The notes under the pieces are model-generated. The model was not told where the DNA came from. It worked only from the letters and a program-made list of their open reading frames with translations, and searched no databases. Made by a program: the position numbers and the translations under genes. A stretch of 64,000 nucleotides of DNA from Lachnospiraceae bacterium (lineage in GTDB: Bacteria; Bacillota; Clostridia; Lachnospirales; Lachnospiraceae), in assembly GCA_030531435.1 (NCBI GenBank), contig JAUNNN010000002.1, positions 1 to 64,000 of the forward strand, written 5' to 3'. How positions within the stretch are numbered: position 1 is the stretch's first letter; every line of letters starts with the position of its first letter. This document shows positions 1 through 7,414 of the stretch, one piece after another.

Positions 1-469
1 GATGGAACTTTGAACCATGCATCATAGGTCCTCTGTGCTGACCATGTCTCTTGATTGCGCCCTGGAATCCCTTACCTTTTGAAATAGCTGTAACATCAAT
101 CTTGTCACCAACTTCAAAAATGTCTGCTTTGATTTCCTGAGCAAGTGCAAATTCATCAGCGTTCTCAAACTTAAATTCTTTTACGAATTTCTTTGAAGAA
201 ACACCAGCCTTATCGAAGTGACCCTTCTCAGCCTTTGTAGCACCGTGTCTGTGAACTATTTCTTTCTTACCTGCTGCATCTTTGTTAACAATCTTGTCCT
301 TCTTGTCAACAAATCCAACCTGTACTGCGCTGTATCCATCGTTCTCAACAGTTTTAATCTGTGTAACGTAACATGGACCTGCTTCAAGTACTGTTACTGG
401 AATAACAAGGCCGTTCTCATCGAAGACCTGTGTCATACCGATCTTTGTAGCTAAAATCGCTTTCTTCAT
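1..469 (-). CDS. rplC: 50S ribosomal protein L3, 3' end beyond window
   Basis: Translating the minus strand from the ATG at 467-469 gives [20 protein letters not shown], the signature N-terminus of ribosomal protein L3, followed by the expected [14 protein letters not shown] and [11 protein letters not shown]-type segments and the [11 protein letters not shown] region near the window edge. About 156 codons are visible; the rest of the usual ~210-residue protein lies beyond position 1. L3 binds 23S rRNA early in large-subunit assembly. An AAGGAGG ribosome binding site sits about 7 nt before the start. It follows rpsJ by about 60 nt, which contain a small CATCC/GGATG hairpin (501-515), so it is the second gene of the S10 operon, as in most bacteria. 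Confidence 0.97.
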   Translation of the reverse strand, partial: MKKAILATKIGMTQVFDENGLVIPVTVLEAGPCYVTQIKTVENDGYSAVQVGFVDKKDKIVNKDAAGKKEIVHRHGATKAEKGHFDKAGVSSKKFVKEFKFENADEFALAQEIKADIFEVGDKIDVTAISKGKGFQGAIKRHGQHRGPMMHGSKFH

Positions 470-532
470 TTCTTTTCCTCCTTGTTTCCCTACATTGGTC
501 CATCCATTAAGGATGTACATCTAGCTCGGGGA

Positions 533-850
533 TTATTTCTGTTTCATTTCGATGTCGATGTAAACACCAGCTGGCATCTCGAGTCTGGACAATGACTCAG
601 TTGTCTTCTGTGTTGGTGCAATAACATCTATGAGTCTCTTGTGAGTTCTCTGTTCGAACTGTTCTCTTGAGTCCTTATACTTGTGAACTGCACGAAGGAT
701 TGTAACAACTTCCTTCTTAGTAGGAAGTGGAACAGGGCCTGAAACCTCAGCACCGCTCTTCTTAACTGTTTCAATCAACTTCTTGGCTGATGCATCAACT
801 AACTGATGATCGTATGCCTTTAATGTGATTCTCATAATCTGGTTTGCCAT
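533..850 (-). CDS. rpsJ: 30S ribosomal protein S10
   Basis: The 105-residue product starts [19 protein letters not shown] and contains the conserved GPVPLPTK and [10 protein letters not shown] blocks of S10, the 3'-domain protein of the small subunit (also the NusE antitermination factor in many bacteria). Its length is normal for the family. The start is supported by an AAAGGAGG site about 9 nt upstream. It is the first gene of the ribosomal unit, with rplC next, and is preceded by a long structured leader and a near-consensus promoter, so it is the likely regulatory entry point for the operon. Confidence 0.98.
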   Translation of the reverse strand: MANQIMRITLKAYDHQLVDASAKKLIETVKKSGAEVSGPVPLPTKKEVVTILRAVHKYKDSREQFEQRTHKRLIDVIAPTQKTTESLSRLEMPAGVYIDIEMKQK

Positions 851-1124
851 AAAAAAAGTCGCCTCCTTTTCGTACTTTATGGAAATTAGTACGACAAGCG
901 GTGACTGTACACTCTCCCGTGTGTGTCCTATTTATTCTCATCTCGGACTTACACGTCGTTTCTGCTTCCTGCAGACTATTATACGTACAGTGACTTGTCG
1001 TCAGTTTCTAGACTTGACATTCGCTCCACGGAAAACCTAAGCATTCTTTCGAACTGAACTTGTTATTTCAGGGTTTTTCAACCTACTTAGCAACCTCGCG
1101 CTTCAACGCTATCATGCCACAGCA
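851..1124 (-). promoter_or_regulatory. Structured 5' leader of the S10 operon
   Basis: The roughly 270 nt between the predicted transcription start (near 1124) and rpsJ have no convincing gene but clear RNA structure potential. A long-range stem pairs 985-991 with 904-910 (GTACAGT/ACTGTAC) and 994-1001 with 891-898 (CTTGTCGT/ACGACAAG), enclosing local hairpins. A GTAC-TAATTTCCATAAA-GTAC hairpin (873-893) lies directly before the ribosome binding site, and a small GGTT-GAAA-AACC hairpin sits near the 5' end. Leaders of ribosomal operons are commonly bound by one of their own products; L4 binding to the S10 leader is the known case in enterobacteria. Which protein, if any, binds here is not visible. 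Confidence 0.6.
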
Positions 1125-1130
1125 TTTGTT

Positions 1131-1159
1131 AGTATACACACGAATCCGGGTGTTTGCAA
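1131..1159 (-). promoter_or_regulatory. Housekeeping-sigma promoter of the S10 operon
   Basis: On the minus strand TTGCAA (1154-1159) and TATACT (1131-1136) are separated by exactly 17 nt, close to the vegetative sigma consensus. AT-rich sequence lies upstream. The predicted start of transcription is near 1124, giving the long leader before rpsJ. Confidence 0.8.
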
Positions 1160-1230
1160 CAATTATTTATAAAAAATTGTATTTTTTTTAATACAATTGT
1201 GTATTGTACTCTTTTTAATACAATATATTG

Positions 1231-1262
1231 AAAAAACAAGGAATAGAACTAATCTATTCCTT
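1231..1262 (-). terminator. Rho-independent terminator after the methyltransferase gene
   Basis: Minus strand: a perfect 9-bp stem AAGGAATAG/CTATTCCTT (1254-1262 with 1238-1246), a 7-nt loop and a run of six T (1231-1236). It lies 22 nt after the stop of the methyltransferase gene and separates that unit from the S10 promoter. Confidence 0.85.
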
Positions 1263-1284
1263 ATTTCTTCTATATAATATGTAG

Positions 1285-2163
1285 TTATTCTGATACATAT
1301 CTTCCTGATGCACCGCATGGTAACACCAGTCCGTTTGATGAAACATTTAATCCTATTTCATCAGCTTCTGCTCTTCCGCCAAACTTATTAACAATTAATG
1401 TATTAATCATATATGTAAGAACTGCTGGCTGTAATCCCGTTGTGTACGAATTAATTAAGAAGAATAAAGGTTTTTCTTCTAATATATTAGTACAGAGTTC
1501 AATAAGTGGATAAATACAGTCTTCTATTTTCCATATTTCTCCTTTAGGGCCTCTTCCATATGATGGTGGATCCATAATAATGGCATCATATTTATTGCCT
1601 CTTCTTATTTCTCTCTCAACAAATTTAACACAGTCATCTACAAGCCATCTTATTGGAGCATCTTTAAGTCCTGATGACACTGCATTCTCTTTTGCCCAAT
1701 TAACCATACCCTTAGATGCATCAACATGTGTAACATGAGCTCCTGCATTTGCAGCTGCAATTGTTGCACCTCCAGTATATGCAAACAAATTAAGCACCTT
1801 AATCTGTCTGGATGGATTTTTATCTAGTGCTTCCTTTATTATAGAAGAAAACCAATCCCAGTTAACAGCCTGCTCAGGAAAAAGTCCTGTATGCTTAAAG
1901 CTAAATGGTTTTAAATTAAATGTTAAATCACCATAATCTATTGTCCACTCATTTGGCAAATCAAAGAATTCCCATTCTCCACCACCTTTAGAGCTTCTGT
2001 GATAATGTCCATTTAATTTTTTATATAAAGGATGTTTTTTCTCTGTATTCCAGATTACCTGTGGATCAGGACGAAGGAGAATATATTTACCCCATCTTTC
2101 TAGCTTTTCACCACTTGAAGTATCAATTACTTCATAATCTTTCCACTTATCAGCGACCCACAT
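1285..2163 (-). CDS. Class I SAM-dependent methyltransferase, RlmI/YccW-like
   Basis: A 292-residue protein with a Rossmann methyltransferase core: motif I is VLNLFAYTGGATIAAA near residues 124-139, an acidic ribose-binding position follows in HVDASKGMVNWAKEN, and the catalytic-type motif is IIMDPPSYGRG. DPPSY and the FAYTGG form of motif I are typical of the COG1092 group (RlmI/RlmK-like), which modify bases in 23S rRNA. The N-terminal PUA domain of full-length RlmI is absent, so this is the shorter version common in Firmicutes. It directly abuts the upstream glycosyltransferase gene and ends at a terminator, so it is last in a three-gene unit. The RNA target is not known. Confidence 0.85.
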   Translation of the reverse strand: MWVADKWKDYEVIDTSSGEKLERWGKYILLRPDPQVIWNTEKKHPLYKKLNGHYHRSSKGGGEWEFFDLPNEWTIDYGDLTFNLKPFSFKHTGLFPEQAVNWDWFSSIIKEALDKNPSRQIKVLNLFAYTGGATIAAANAGAHVTHVDASKGMVNWAKENAVSSGLKDAPIRWLVDDCVKFVEREIRRGNKYDAIIMDPPSYGRGPKGEIWKIEDCIYPLIELCTNILEEKPLFFLINSYTTGLQPAVLTYMINTLIVNKFGGRAEADEIGLNVSSNGLVLPCGASGRYVSE

Positions 2164-2874
2164 TTATTTAAACACTTCCTTTTCGTGCTTCTTCAACTTA
2201 AACAGGATTACAAGAGCTTCCTTAACTGACTTCCACTTAAGAGAAGACTTTCCTGCTATATAATGAATAGGCACTTCTTTATAAGTAAACTTTCGACAGT
2301 AATATTTCATTTCTGTCTGATACATATGACCTGTTGATAAGAACTTATCAAAGTCAAACTTCATAAGTATGTCTCTCTGGAAAGCTTCGTATCCACTTGT
2401 CATGTCTTTAAGCTTTGTTCCTAATACGAGATTTGAAAGGATCGTACCACCACTAGAGAGAATCTTCCTATATAATGGGTCATGCTCCATTGAGCCACCT
2501 GGCATAAACCTAGATCCCCATACACATTCATACCCATCATTAAGAGCCTTAATAAACTGAGGTAGTTCCTTTGGAAGATGACTTCCGCCACCATCCATCT
2601 CAATTACTCTCTCAGCACCATCATTAAGAGCCTGTCTGTATCCTTCTAAATAACAGCTAATTACACCTGTTGATTTCTCATAAAAGATGCATTTTACTTT
2701 ATCTGTCTTTTCTTCGAATGATCTGATGATTTTTTCTGTATTATCTTTTGAATAACTGTCAATTACAGGATACAAATAAAGATTATCATATCTGAAATCG
2801 AGTATTTCCTGAATTGTCGCACCAATTGTACTTTCTTCGTTGGCAACTGGCATTACTATTATTGTTTTCTTCAA
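2164..2874 (-). CDS. Glycosyltransferase family 2, DPM1-like
   Basis: A 236-residue protein with a GT-A fold: nucleotide-binding start TIIVMPVANEESTIGATIQ, a D-S-Y-S-KDNT segment, and the acidic EMDGGGSHLPKELP motif matching the metal-binding DADGQHxPE block of polyprenol-phosphate mannose/glucose synthases. There are no membrane segments, so it acts in the cytoplasm or at the inner membrane face, probably moving a sugar from a nucleotide donor to a lipid carrier. The start is a TTG at 2872-2874 with an AGGAAG site 8 nt upstream; starting at the next ATG would remove the first beta strand. It lies between a zinc-ribbon membrane protein and a methyltransferase and could be co-transcribed with both. 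Donor and acceptor are unknown. Confidence 0.8.
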   Translation of the reverse strand: MKKTIIVMPVANEESTIGATIQEILDFRYDNLYLYPVIDSYSKDNTEKIIRSFEEKTDKVKCIFYEKSTGVISCYLEGYRQALNDGAERVIEMDGGGSHLPKELPQFIKALNDGYECVWGSRFMPGGSMEHDPLYRKILSSGGTILSNLVLGTKLKDMTSGYEAFQRDILMKFDFDKFLSTGHMYQTEMKYYCRKFTYKEVPIHYIAGKSSLKWKSVKEALVILFKLKKHEKEVFK

Positions 2875-2905
2875 TGGAGTTTCTTCCTTATATATAAGAA
2901 TCTAA

Positions 2906-3472
2906 TTATAAATCAAGACTATCAATAATATCTTCAAAATCAAACTTTGAAGCAGGTGTTGCTACGCCTATAAGACCTAAAATAATTGAAAATACTGTAT
3001 ATGCCAATGCAATACCGCCACATACGATTCCTGCGATAGCCATTTCTTTTCCTGGAAGTTCTTTCTTAAGTACATAGATACCAAGACCGAGTCCAGCGCC
3101 ACCAACAATAAATCCAATTGGAGCGCAACAACAGCAACATAATAAAGAAACAATACCACAAACAAGAGAAGCTATTGCAAAGCCTTTTGATTCTGTACTA
3201 TTACTATTTGATGCTGTAGCAGTACTGTTATATGTTGCATTAGAATCACTTGAAGCATTCTGAGAATAAGTACTTTCTGTATATGTATTCTCTATCTTCT
3301 TTCCTTCGCTAACTATCTGAGCATCAACTCTTTCTGGTTCTGCTGCTTCAACTGTCTCTACTGTTTCAGCTGTTTCAGATGTTTCAACATTCTCTATCTC
3401 AACCTTAGCTCCGCAGTTATCACAGAACTTTATTCCATCTGCAAGTTCCTTGCCACAAACTTTACAAGTCAT
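2906..3472 (-). CDS. Zinc-ribbon membrane protein with DUF4190-type region
   Basis: 188 residues. The N-terminus MTCKVCGKELADGIKFCDNC carries two CxxC knuckles typical of a short zinc ribbon. A low-complexity Glu/Thr/Ser/Asn-rich linker follows (about 25-95). The C-terminal half has two hydrophobic segments in the pattern GFAIASLVCGIVSLL and AIAGIVCGGIALAYTVFSII, which match the DUF4190 membrane domain. A CCCCC run lies in the first membrane segment. The function of such proteins is unknown; they are common in Clostridia. The start has a strong GAGGAGG site. A promoter lies 50-80 nt upstream, making this the first gene of the unit that runs to 1285. Confidence 0.75.
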   Translation of the reverse strand: MTCKVCGKELADGIKFCDNCGAKVEIENVETSETAETVETVEAAEPERVDAQIVSEGKKIENTYTESTYSQNASSDSNATYNSTATASNSNSTESKGFAIASLVCGIVSLLCCCCCAPIGFIVGGAGLGLGIYVLKKELPGKEMAIAGIVCGGIALAYTVFSIILGLIGVATPASKFDFEDIIDSLDL

Positions 3473-3521
3473 ATTATCCTCCTCATAGATACATATCTAT
3501 TTTCTAAACATTAGTTTATAT

Positions 3522-3551
3522 ATAATACCATATTATTCGTTAATCTATCAA
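3522..3551 (-). promoter_or_regulatory. Extended -10 promoter for the zinc-ribbon/GT2/methyltransferase unit
   Basis: Minus strand TTGATA (3546-3551), an 18-nt spacer, and TATTAT (3522-3527) preceded by TGG, i.e. an extended -10. It lies 50 nt before the start at 3472 and directly after the end of the DUF2752 gene at 3580. Confidence 0.65.
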
Positions 3552-3579
3552 TGTTTCTAAACATGGTACAGTTATATTA

Positions 3580-4014
3580 TTACAGCATTTTTATTTTAAA
3601 TACATATATACACACAAGTTTAATCATCCACTGAATAAGATCTAACCCTATCCCTACATATATTAAATTAAGAAATAATCTTTCAGTAACCTTCTTTGAT
3701 CCATTTATCTTATGTAGAGTTTCCTTAATCATTAAATAAATAAAACAAACAAGAGAATATACTGGAATAATATGATACAGCATGCTTTTAACAAATTTAA
3801 GCTCGAGCATACTTTTAACAGCTCGGGTCATACCGCATCCTGGGCAAATCACCCCACTAATTTTTCTAAAATAGCACTCTGGCATTCCGCCTGTTATATA
3901 TCTTTCTATATCTGTTGTACGAAACAACGTAATTGCCACAATTAGTATAATTCCAATAATAATGCCAACCTTATATATATAATCTCTATTTCTTATTGAA
4001 TCTGTAAGTTTCAT
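3580..4014 (-). CDS. DUF2752 family small membrane protein
   Basis: A 144-residue protein with about three membrane segments (residues 14-31, 66-82 and 112-134, roughly) and the hallmark CPGCGMTRAV motif of DUF2752 at about residue 54. The family has no proven function; the CxxCG(M/L)TR motif suggests metal binding or a redox role. It resembles the protein at 4663-5127, which has the same motif, so the two are probably paralogues. The start has only a weak AGAAGA site and sits 25 nt after a strong terminator, leaving little room for a promoter; expression may depend on read-through or on a promoter overlapping the terminator. Confidence 0.75.
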   Translation of the reverse strand: MKLTDSIRNRDYIYKVGIIIGIILIVAITLFRTTDIERYITGGMPECYFRKISGVICPGCGMTRAVKSMLELKFVKSMLYHIIPVYSLVCFIYLMIKETLHKINGSKKVTERLFLNLIYVGIGLDLIQWMIKLVCIYVFKIKML

Positions 4015-4038
4015 TTATTCTTCTCTATTGTTATCGTG

Positions 4039-4063
4039 AAAAAAGGGCAGACAACGTCTGCCC
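4039..4063 (-). terminator. Strong rho-independent terminator ending the 32-kb glycan operon
   Basis: Minus strand GGGCAGAC-GTT-GTCTGCCC (4063-4045), a perfect GC-rich 8-bp stem with a 3-nt loop, followed by six T (4039-4044). It lies 29 nt past the stop of the zinc-ribbon gene at 4092. Confidence 0.92.
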
Positions 4064-4091
4064 TCAAAGTATCTTCTAACTAAATGCTAGA

Positions 4092-4694
4092 TTAAAATCC
4101 ATATTTACGGTTATATGCTGCACAAATACTATTTGTATTCTTAATAAGAATGTTCATAGCGATGAATGGTCCAATACCACAAATAAGTGAACCAAATATG
4201 CACCACATAATAACTGTTGTACCATTCTCCTGGAACTGCATTCCATACTTAGGTGCATTAGCAGAAAGTCTGTTACCGAGCTTGTATAACCAAATCCATG
4301 AATAAATTCCACATGTTAAGAATGAGAATATGATATATGCAGCAAGTCCGCCTGTCTGCTCTCCGTCACCTTCACATGCAATGTTTACATCATGTGCCAT
4401 CTTGTAAATAAAGTAGTATCCGTAAATACCACATGTTACAATTGATAAAATAATGTATGCAAGAAGACCTCTATCTGTCTTAAGTCTTTCTCCACCATTT
4501 TTAGGCTGTCCACCACCATTGAATGAATCACGCATATCATCAACAGCGCTTCCAATCTGCTTCTCTACGTCGTTAATTGCTCCGTTAACTGAGCTTGCAA
4601 CATTATCAAAGTTAATGCCGCCTACTTTTTCGCCACATTTTGGACAGAACTTAACTCCATCTTCAATCTGAGCTCCACATTTTGAACAAAACAT
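4092..4694 (-). CDS. Zinc-ribbon membrane protein with DUF4234-type region
   Basis: 200 residues. MFCSKCGAQIEDGVKFCPKC is a classic N-terminal zinc ribbon with two CxxC pairs. After a polar linker (about 30-70) comes a membrane region with the repeated phrase YIILSIVTCGIYGYYFIYK and YIIFSFLTCGIYSWIWLYK, the DUF4234 pattern, plus a further C-terminal membrane segment. The role is unknown. An AAGGAGGAGC site encoded inside the end of the upstream gene supports the start. It overlaps the upstream DUF2752 gene by 32 bp and is the last gene before the strong terminator. Confidence 0.78.
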   Translation of the reverse strand: MFCSKCGAQIEDGVKFCPKCGEKVGGINFDNVASSVNGAINDVEKQIGSAVDDMRDSFNGGGQPKNGGERLKTDRGLLAYIILSIVTCGIYGYYFIYKMAHDVNIACEGDGEQTGGLAAYIIFSFLTCGIYSWIWLYKLGNRLSANAPKYGMQFQENGTTVIMWCIFGSLICGIGPFIAMNILIKNTNSICAAYNRKYGF

Positions 4695-5127
4695 TTATGC
4701 TCCTCCTTAAAAAAATAATAAATCTATATACCAAACCATTCTGTGGCTCAAATACTACTATATCATCAACCGCCAAAATAATTCTGTATAGATAAATAAT
4801 AACAAACGCTGCTACGTATGTAAACAATAAAGCCTTAAACGTACTAGGCTTAACTCTATCTTTATTTATAAAAAGTAATAACAAAAGCGGTGGTGTAAAA
4901 AATAAAGGATGATAGTGGAAGGCTGCTCTTATATCAAGTCGTAATAGACTAAAGTATGCACGGCTCATACCACATCCAGCACAGGATACGCCTGTAAAAT
5001 ACTTTATCGGGCAGCCGATTCCAGTAATATAAAAAATAAATACTATAAGTAAAATAGCAGCGCCTAACTTAATATATTCTTTATATTTTTCATATTCCCT
5101 TTTAAAAACTTCTAATAAATTAGTCAT
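4663..5127 (-). CDS. DUF2752 family small membrane protein
   Basis: 154 residues with an N-terminal membrane segment (about 19-36), the DUF2752 motif CAGCGMSRAYFSLL near residue 49, and two further membrane segments (about 70-87 and 100-118). The C-terminal basic tail FLRRSINVLFKM is encoded by bases that also serve as the ribosome binding site and start of the next gene, a 32-bp overlap that implies translational coupling. The start ATG shares one base with the stop of the ATP-grasp gene (TGATG). Function unknown; second copy of the motif in this window (see 3580-4014). Confidence 0.77.
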   Translation of the reverse strand: MTNLLEVFKREYEKYKEYIKLGAAILLIVFIFYITGIGCPIKYFTGVSCAGCGMSRAYFSLLRLDIRAAFHYHPLFFTPPLLLLLFINKDRVKPSTFKALLFTYVAAFVIIYLYRIILAVDDIVVFEPQNGLVYRFIIFLRRSINVLFKMWSSD

Positions 5128-5963
5128 CAGTCATTACTATTTAAGCAATCTGAAATATATTTTACATATTCCTTGCATGCATCTATGTCTGTATACTTAT
5201 AGAGCATTCTTGTTCCTACAACATCCTCAATCTCATTTAAAACTGGGGCTCCGTTATTATATATAATATCGATTCCAATGAAATCACTTTGCATCTCTTG
5301 AGTTACTTTTGATACGATTTTCATCTCATCATCAGACAAAGCAACCTCTTTTGCATGTCCTCCTACAGAAAAATTCGCTCTAAAATCAGTTTCTGACTCT
5401 CGAAGCATAGATGTCAGTATCATATCTCCAAGAACGTATACTCTTAAGTCTTTACCCGTCTCTGTTGCTTTAAATTGAAATATAAAATGCTCATTAACTG
5501 CTTTGATTAGATTGTCATTTTGCACACTTGAGTCAAAATATGCATTTTTTATTTCTTCTAACGCAGCATTAGACTGATCTTGGTTTTCAATAAGGTATAC
5601 AGACTGGCCCCCATGCCCATCCCTTGGTTTCATAACAAATGGATATGGCAGTGAGAATTTTTGAGTATACATCATCGGTACGTTTTTGTCTTTGAAATAA
5701 TTATAAGTTTCCCATTTGTCATTACAGACCTTTGTTACAAGAGCACTGTTAAATATTCGAACGCCTTTATCTTCTAGCCTCTTCGAATTACCATAGCTTC
5801 TGTCTCTCATAATTGCAAAGTCACATTCACATTCAGTAGCCTTTTCCGACATTACAAGCTTAATAAAAAGCCCATATTCCATACCAAGCTCTATTATTCT
5901 ATTTATAAACCATTCATTCTTTTTTGCGTCTTGTTCTGTATAGACAATAATTCCCTGTTTCAT
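5127..5963 (-). CDS. RimK-like ATP-grasp ligase
   Basis: 278 residues with an ATP-grasp layout. An N-terminal alpha/beta region (1-95) precedes the ATP-binding beta strand PFVMKPRDGHGGQSVYLI (about 128-145), GKDLRVYVLGD, the DFRANFSVGG segment, and the acidic metal-binding motif in VLNEIEDVVGT near residue 245. RimK-type ATP-grasp enzymes join a carboxylate, activated as an acyl phosphate, to an amine and often add amino acids to a peptide, protein or small molecule. The substrate is not visible. It sits 3 nt after a second, related ATP-grasp gene and overlaps the next gene by 1 nt, so the two ligases are likely made together and may act on the same product. Confidence 0.82.
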   Translation of the reverse strand: MKQGIIVYTEQDAKKNEWFINRIIELGMEYGLFIKLVMSEKATECECDFAIMRDRSYGNSKRLEDKGVRIFNSALVTKVCNDKWETYNYFKDKNVPMMYTQKFSLPYPFVMKPRDGHGGQSVYLIENQDQSNAALEEIKNAYFDSSVQNDNLIKAVNEHFIFQFKATETGKDLRVYVLGDMILTSMLRESETDFRANFSVGGHAKEVALSDDEMKIVSKVTQEMQSDFIGIDIIYNNGAPVLNEIEDVVGTRMLYKYTDIDACKEYVKYISDCLNSND

Positions 5964-5966
5964 ATA

Positions 5967-6869
5967 TTAATACACTATGTCATTTATAATATATTTTATT
6001 ATTTCATCTGAAGTATCAACACCTGTGCAATCGTATAAATTTCTGAAATGAGCATTTGAATTCACTTCACATAGCACCGGTTTATTATTATTTCCAAAGA
6101 GAATATCAATTCCTGCAAAATCAAGCTTTAACTCCTGCATAACTTTTCTGGCAAGATTTAGCTGTTCTTCGTTTGGGGTGTATACTTCCATGATACCGCC
6201 ATTAGTTATGTTTGATCTAAAGTCATTTTTATTTATTCTTTTCATGGCAGCAACACATTTATCTCCTACCATCTGGATTCTGACATCTTCTCCATATGAC
6301 GAATCAACATATTCCTGAATTACGCATTCTCTGTTTCCAACCTTATTTAAAACAGCTACAGCTTCTTTTCTTGAATTCACAAGATGTACTCCCATACCAA
6401 ATGAGCTATATGTTTCTTTAATAATTAGTGGATATGAAACAAGCAGTTCTATCCTGTCAAGGAAGTCTTCTCTTGTAGAATCATTTATAAGATTAAGCCC
6501 TATATTTTCGTAGGTAAATGGGACAATATATGACTCAGGCATCTTAACTTTTGACGCTAACTTTTCATATGTGAGTAGCTTACTATCACAAATTCTTATG
6601 GCATCACTTCGATTATATAATCTGATTCCTTTTCGTTCTAATGCCCTCGCTAACGCAATATCTTTATCATAAAAGATAACAAAATCAGGATTACCACTAT
6701 TAAATGCCACTGAATCTACATCATCAATGTCAATTCGCAAAGTGAAATCTGCATTTGTATACACATCGAGAGTAACGTTATTTTTATTTGCAGACTCTTC
6801 AAACATATTTTTAATATCCACAAACTTTTCGGTTTTTAGGAATTCGTTAATGATAAGCCATCCGTACAT
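5967..6869 (-). CDS. RimK-like ATP-grasp ligase
   Basis: 300 residues. ATP-grasp features in order: PLIIKETYSSFGMGVHLV (ATP-binding lysine and glycine-rich loop, about 147-164), YGEDVRIQMVGD, DFRSNITNGG, then FAGIDILFG and VLCEVNSNAHF with the metal-binding E-x-N. The closing N-S-N-A-H-F is nearer to lysine-biosynthesis/RimK ligases than in the neighbour at 5127-5963. The start MYGWLIINEF lies 34 bp inside the end of the CPBP gene and has an AAAGGGAAG site. It forms a tandem pair with the downstream ATP-grasp gene. Substrates are unknown; no short precursor-peptide gene was found beside the pair. Confidence 0.83.
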   Translation of the reverse strand: MYGWLIINEFLKTEKFVDIKNMFEESANKNNVTLDVYTNADFTLRIDIDDVDSVAFNSGNPDFVIFYDKDIALARALERKGIRLYNRSDAIRICDSKLLTYEKLASKVKMPESYIVPFTYENIGLNLINDSTREDFLDRIELLVSYPLIIKETYSSFGMGVHLVNSRKEAVAVLNKVGNRECVIQEYVDSSYGEDVRIQMVGDKCVAAMKRINKNDFRSNITNGGIMEVYTPNEEQLNLARKVMQELKLDFAGIDILFGNNNKPVLCEVNSNAHFRNLYDCTGVDTSDEIIKYIINDIVY

Positions 6870-7405
6870 TTTTCTTCCCTTTTTACGTTATATGTTATTA
6901 TTGCGGCAATAGTTGCAGAAATAACAAAGCATATTAATAATATAAGTTCACTTTGATTACCAAAAACCTTATCTACAAATAGTCCTGATAGATTAAGGCT
7001 CATATGAAATACTATGCAATATATGATGCCACCAAAAATCTTCTTTATATATCCAATATACAATCCCAAAACAAAAGCATATATCCCCTGAACAAGGTTC
7101 ATATGGTATAAACCAAATAAAAATGCCTGAATTATATTTGCTACAATAAATGGAAGTAGTTTATTAACGCCCCCCATTATTAAAAATCTAAATATGGTTT
7201 CTTCAAATATTGGTGCCATCACCACTACAAAAAATACCGTTGATACCGAAAGCTCTGTCATTTCTGAAATCATCTGACTATACTTGATTGCTATTTCAGG
7301 GAAAAACACCAATACCTTTTCAAGAAGAAATGAAGCAACTATTTCCATAGTTACTCCAAGTATTATCACATATATAATTTTCTTTAAATCTATGTTTTTA
7401 CTCAT
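6836..7405 (-). CDS. CPBP (Abi/CAAX-type) intramembrane protease
   Basis: 189 residues, hydrophobic throughout with about five or six membrane helices. The family motifs are present: EETIFRFL (paired glutamates and arginine, near residue 67), FGLYHMN (second motif histidine, near 96), and a later FHMSLN histidine, which together form the metal-type glutamic protease site of the CPBP/Rce1 family. Bacterial members have been linked to bacteriocin self-immunity and to processing of secreted factors. It overlaps the downstream ATP-grasp gene by 34 bp, implying coupled translation. No substrate is evident. Confidence 0.85.
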   Translation of the reverse strand: MSKNIDLKKIIYVIILGVTMEIVASFLLEKVLVFFPEIAIKYSQMISEMTELSVSTVFFVVVMAPIFEETIFRFLIMGGVNKLLPFIVANIIQAFLFGLYHMNLVQGIYAFVLGLYIGYIKKIFGGIIYCIVFHMSLNLSGLFVDKVFGNQSELILLICFVISATIAAIITYNVKREEKCTDGLSLTNS

Positions 7406-7414
7406 ATATGCATT

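Noticed and set aside
825-1040. Plus-strand small open frame in the S10 leader region
   Set aside because: No ribosome binding site; its bases form the antisense of the structured leader and rpsJ start.
1125-1284. tRNA or other RNA gene between the S10 promoter and the methyltransferase gene
   Set aside because: Only the terminator, AT-rich sequence and the promoter are seen; no cloverleaf or conserved tRNA boxes.
3551-3564. ATGTTT/AAACAT hairpin as a terminator of the DUF2752 gene
   Set aside because: Only 6 bp, AT-rich and with no T-run; it overlaps the -35 box of the next promoter.
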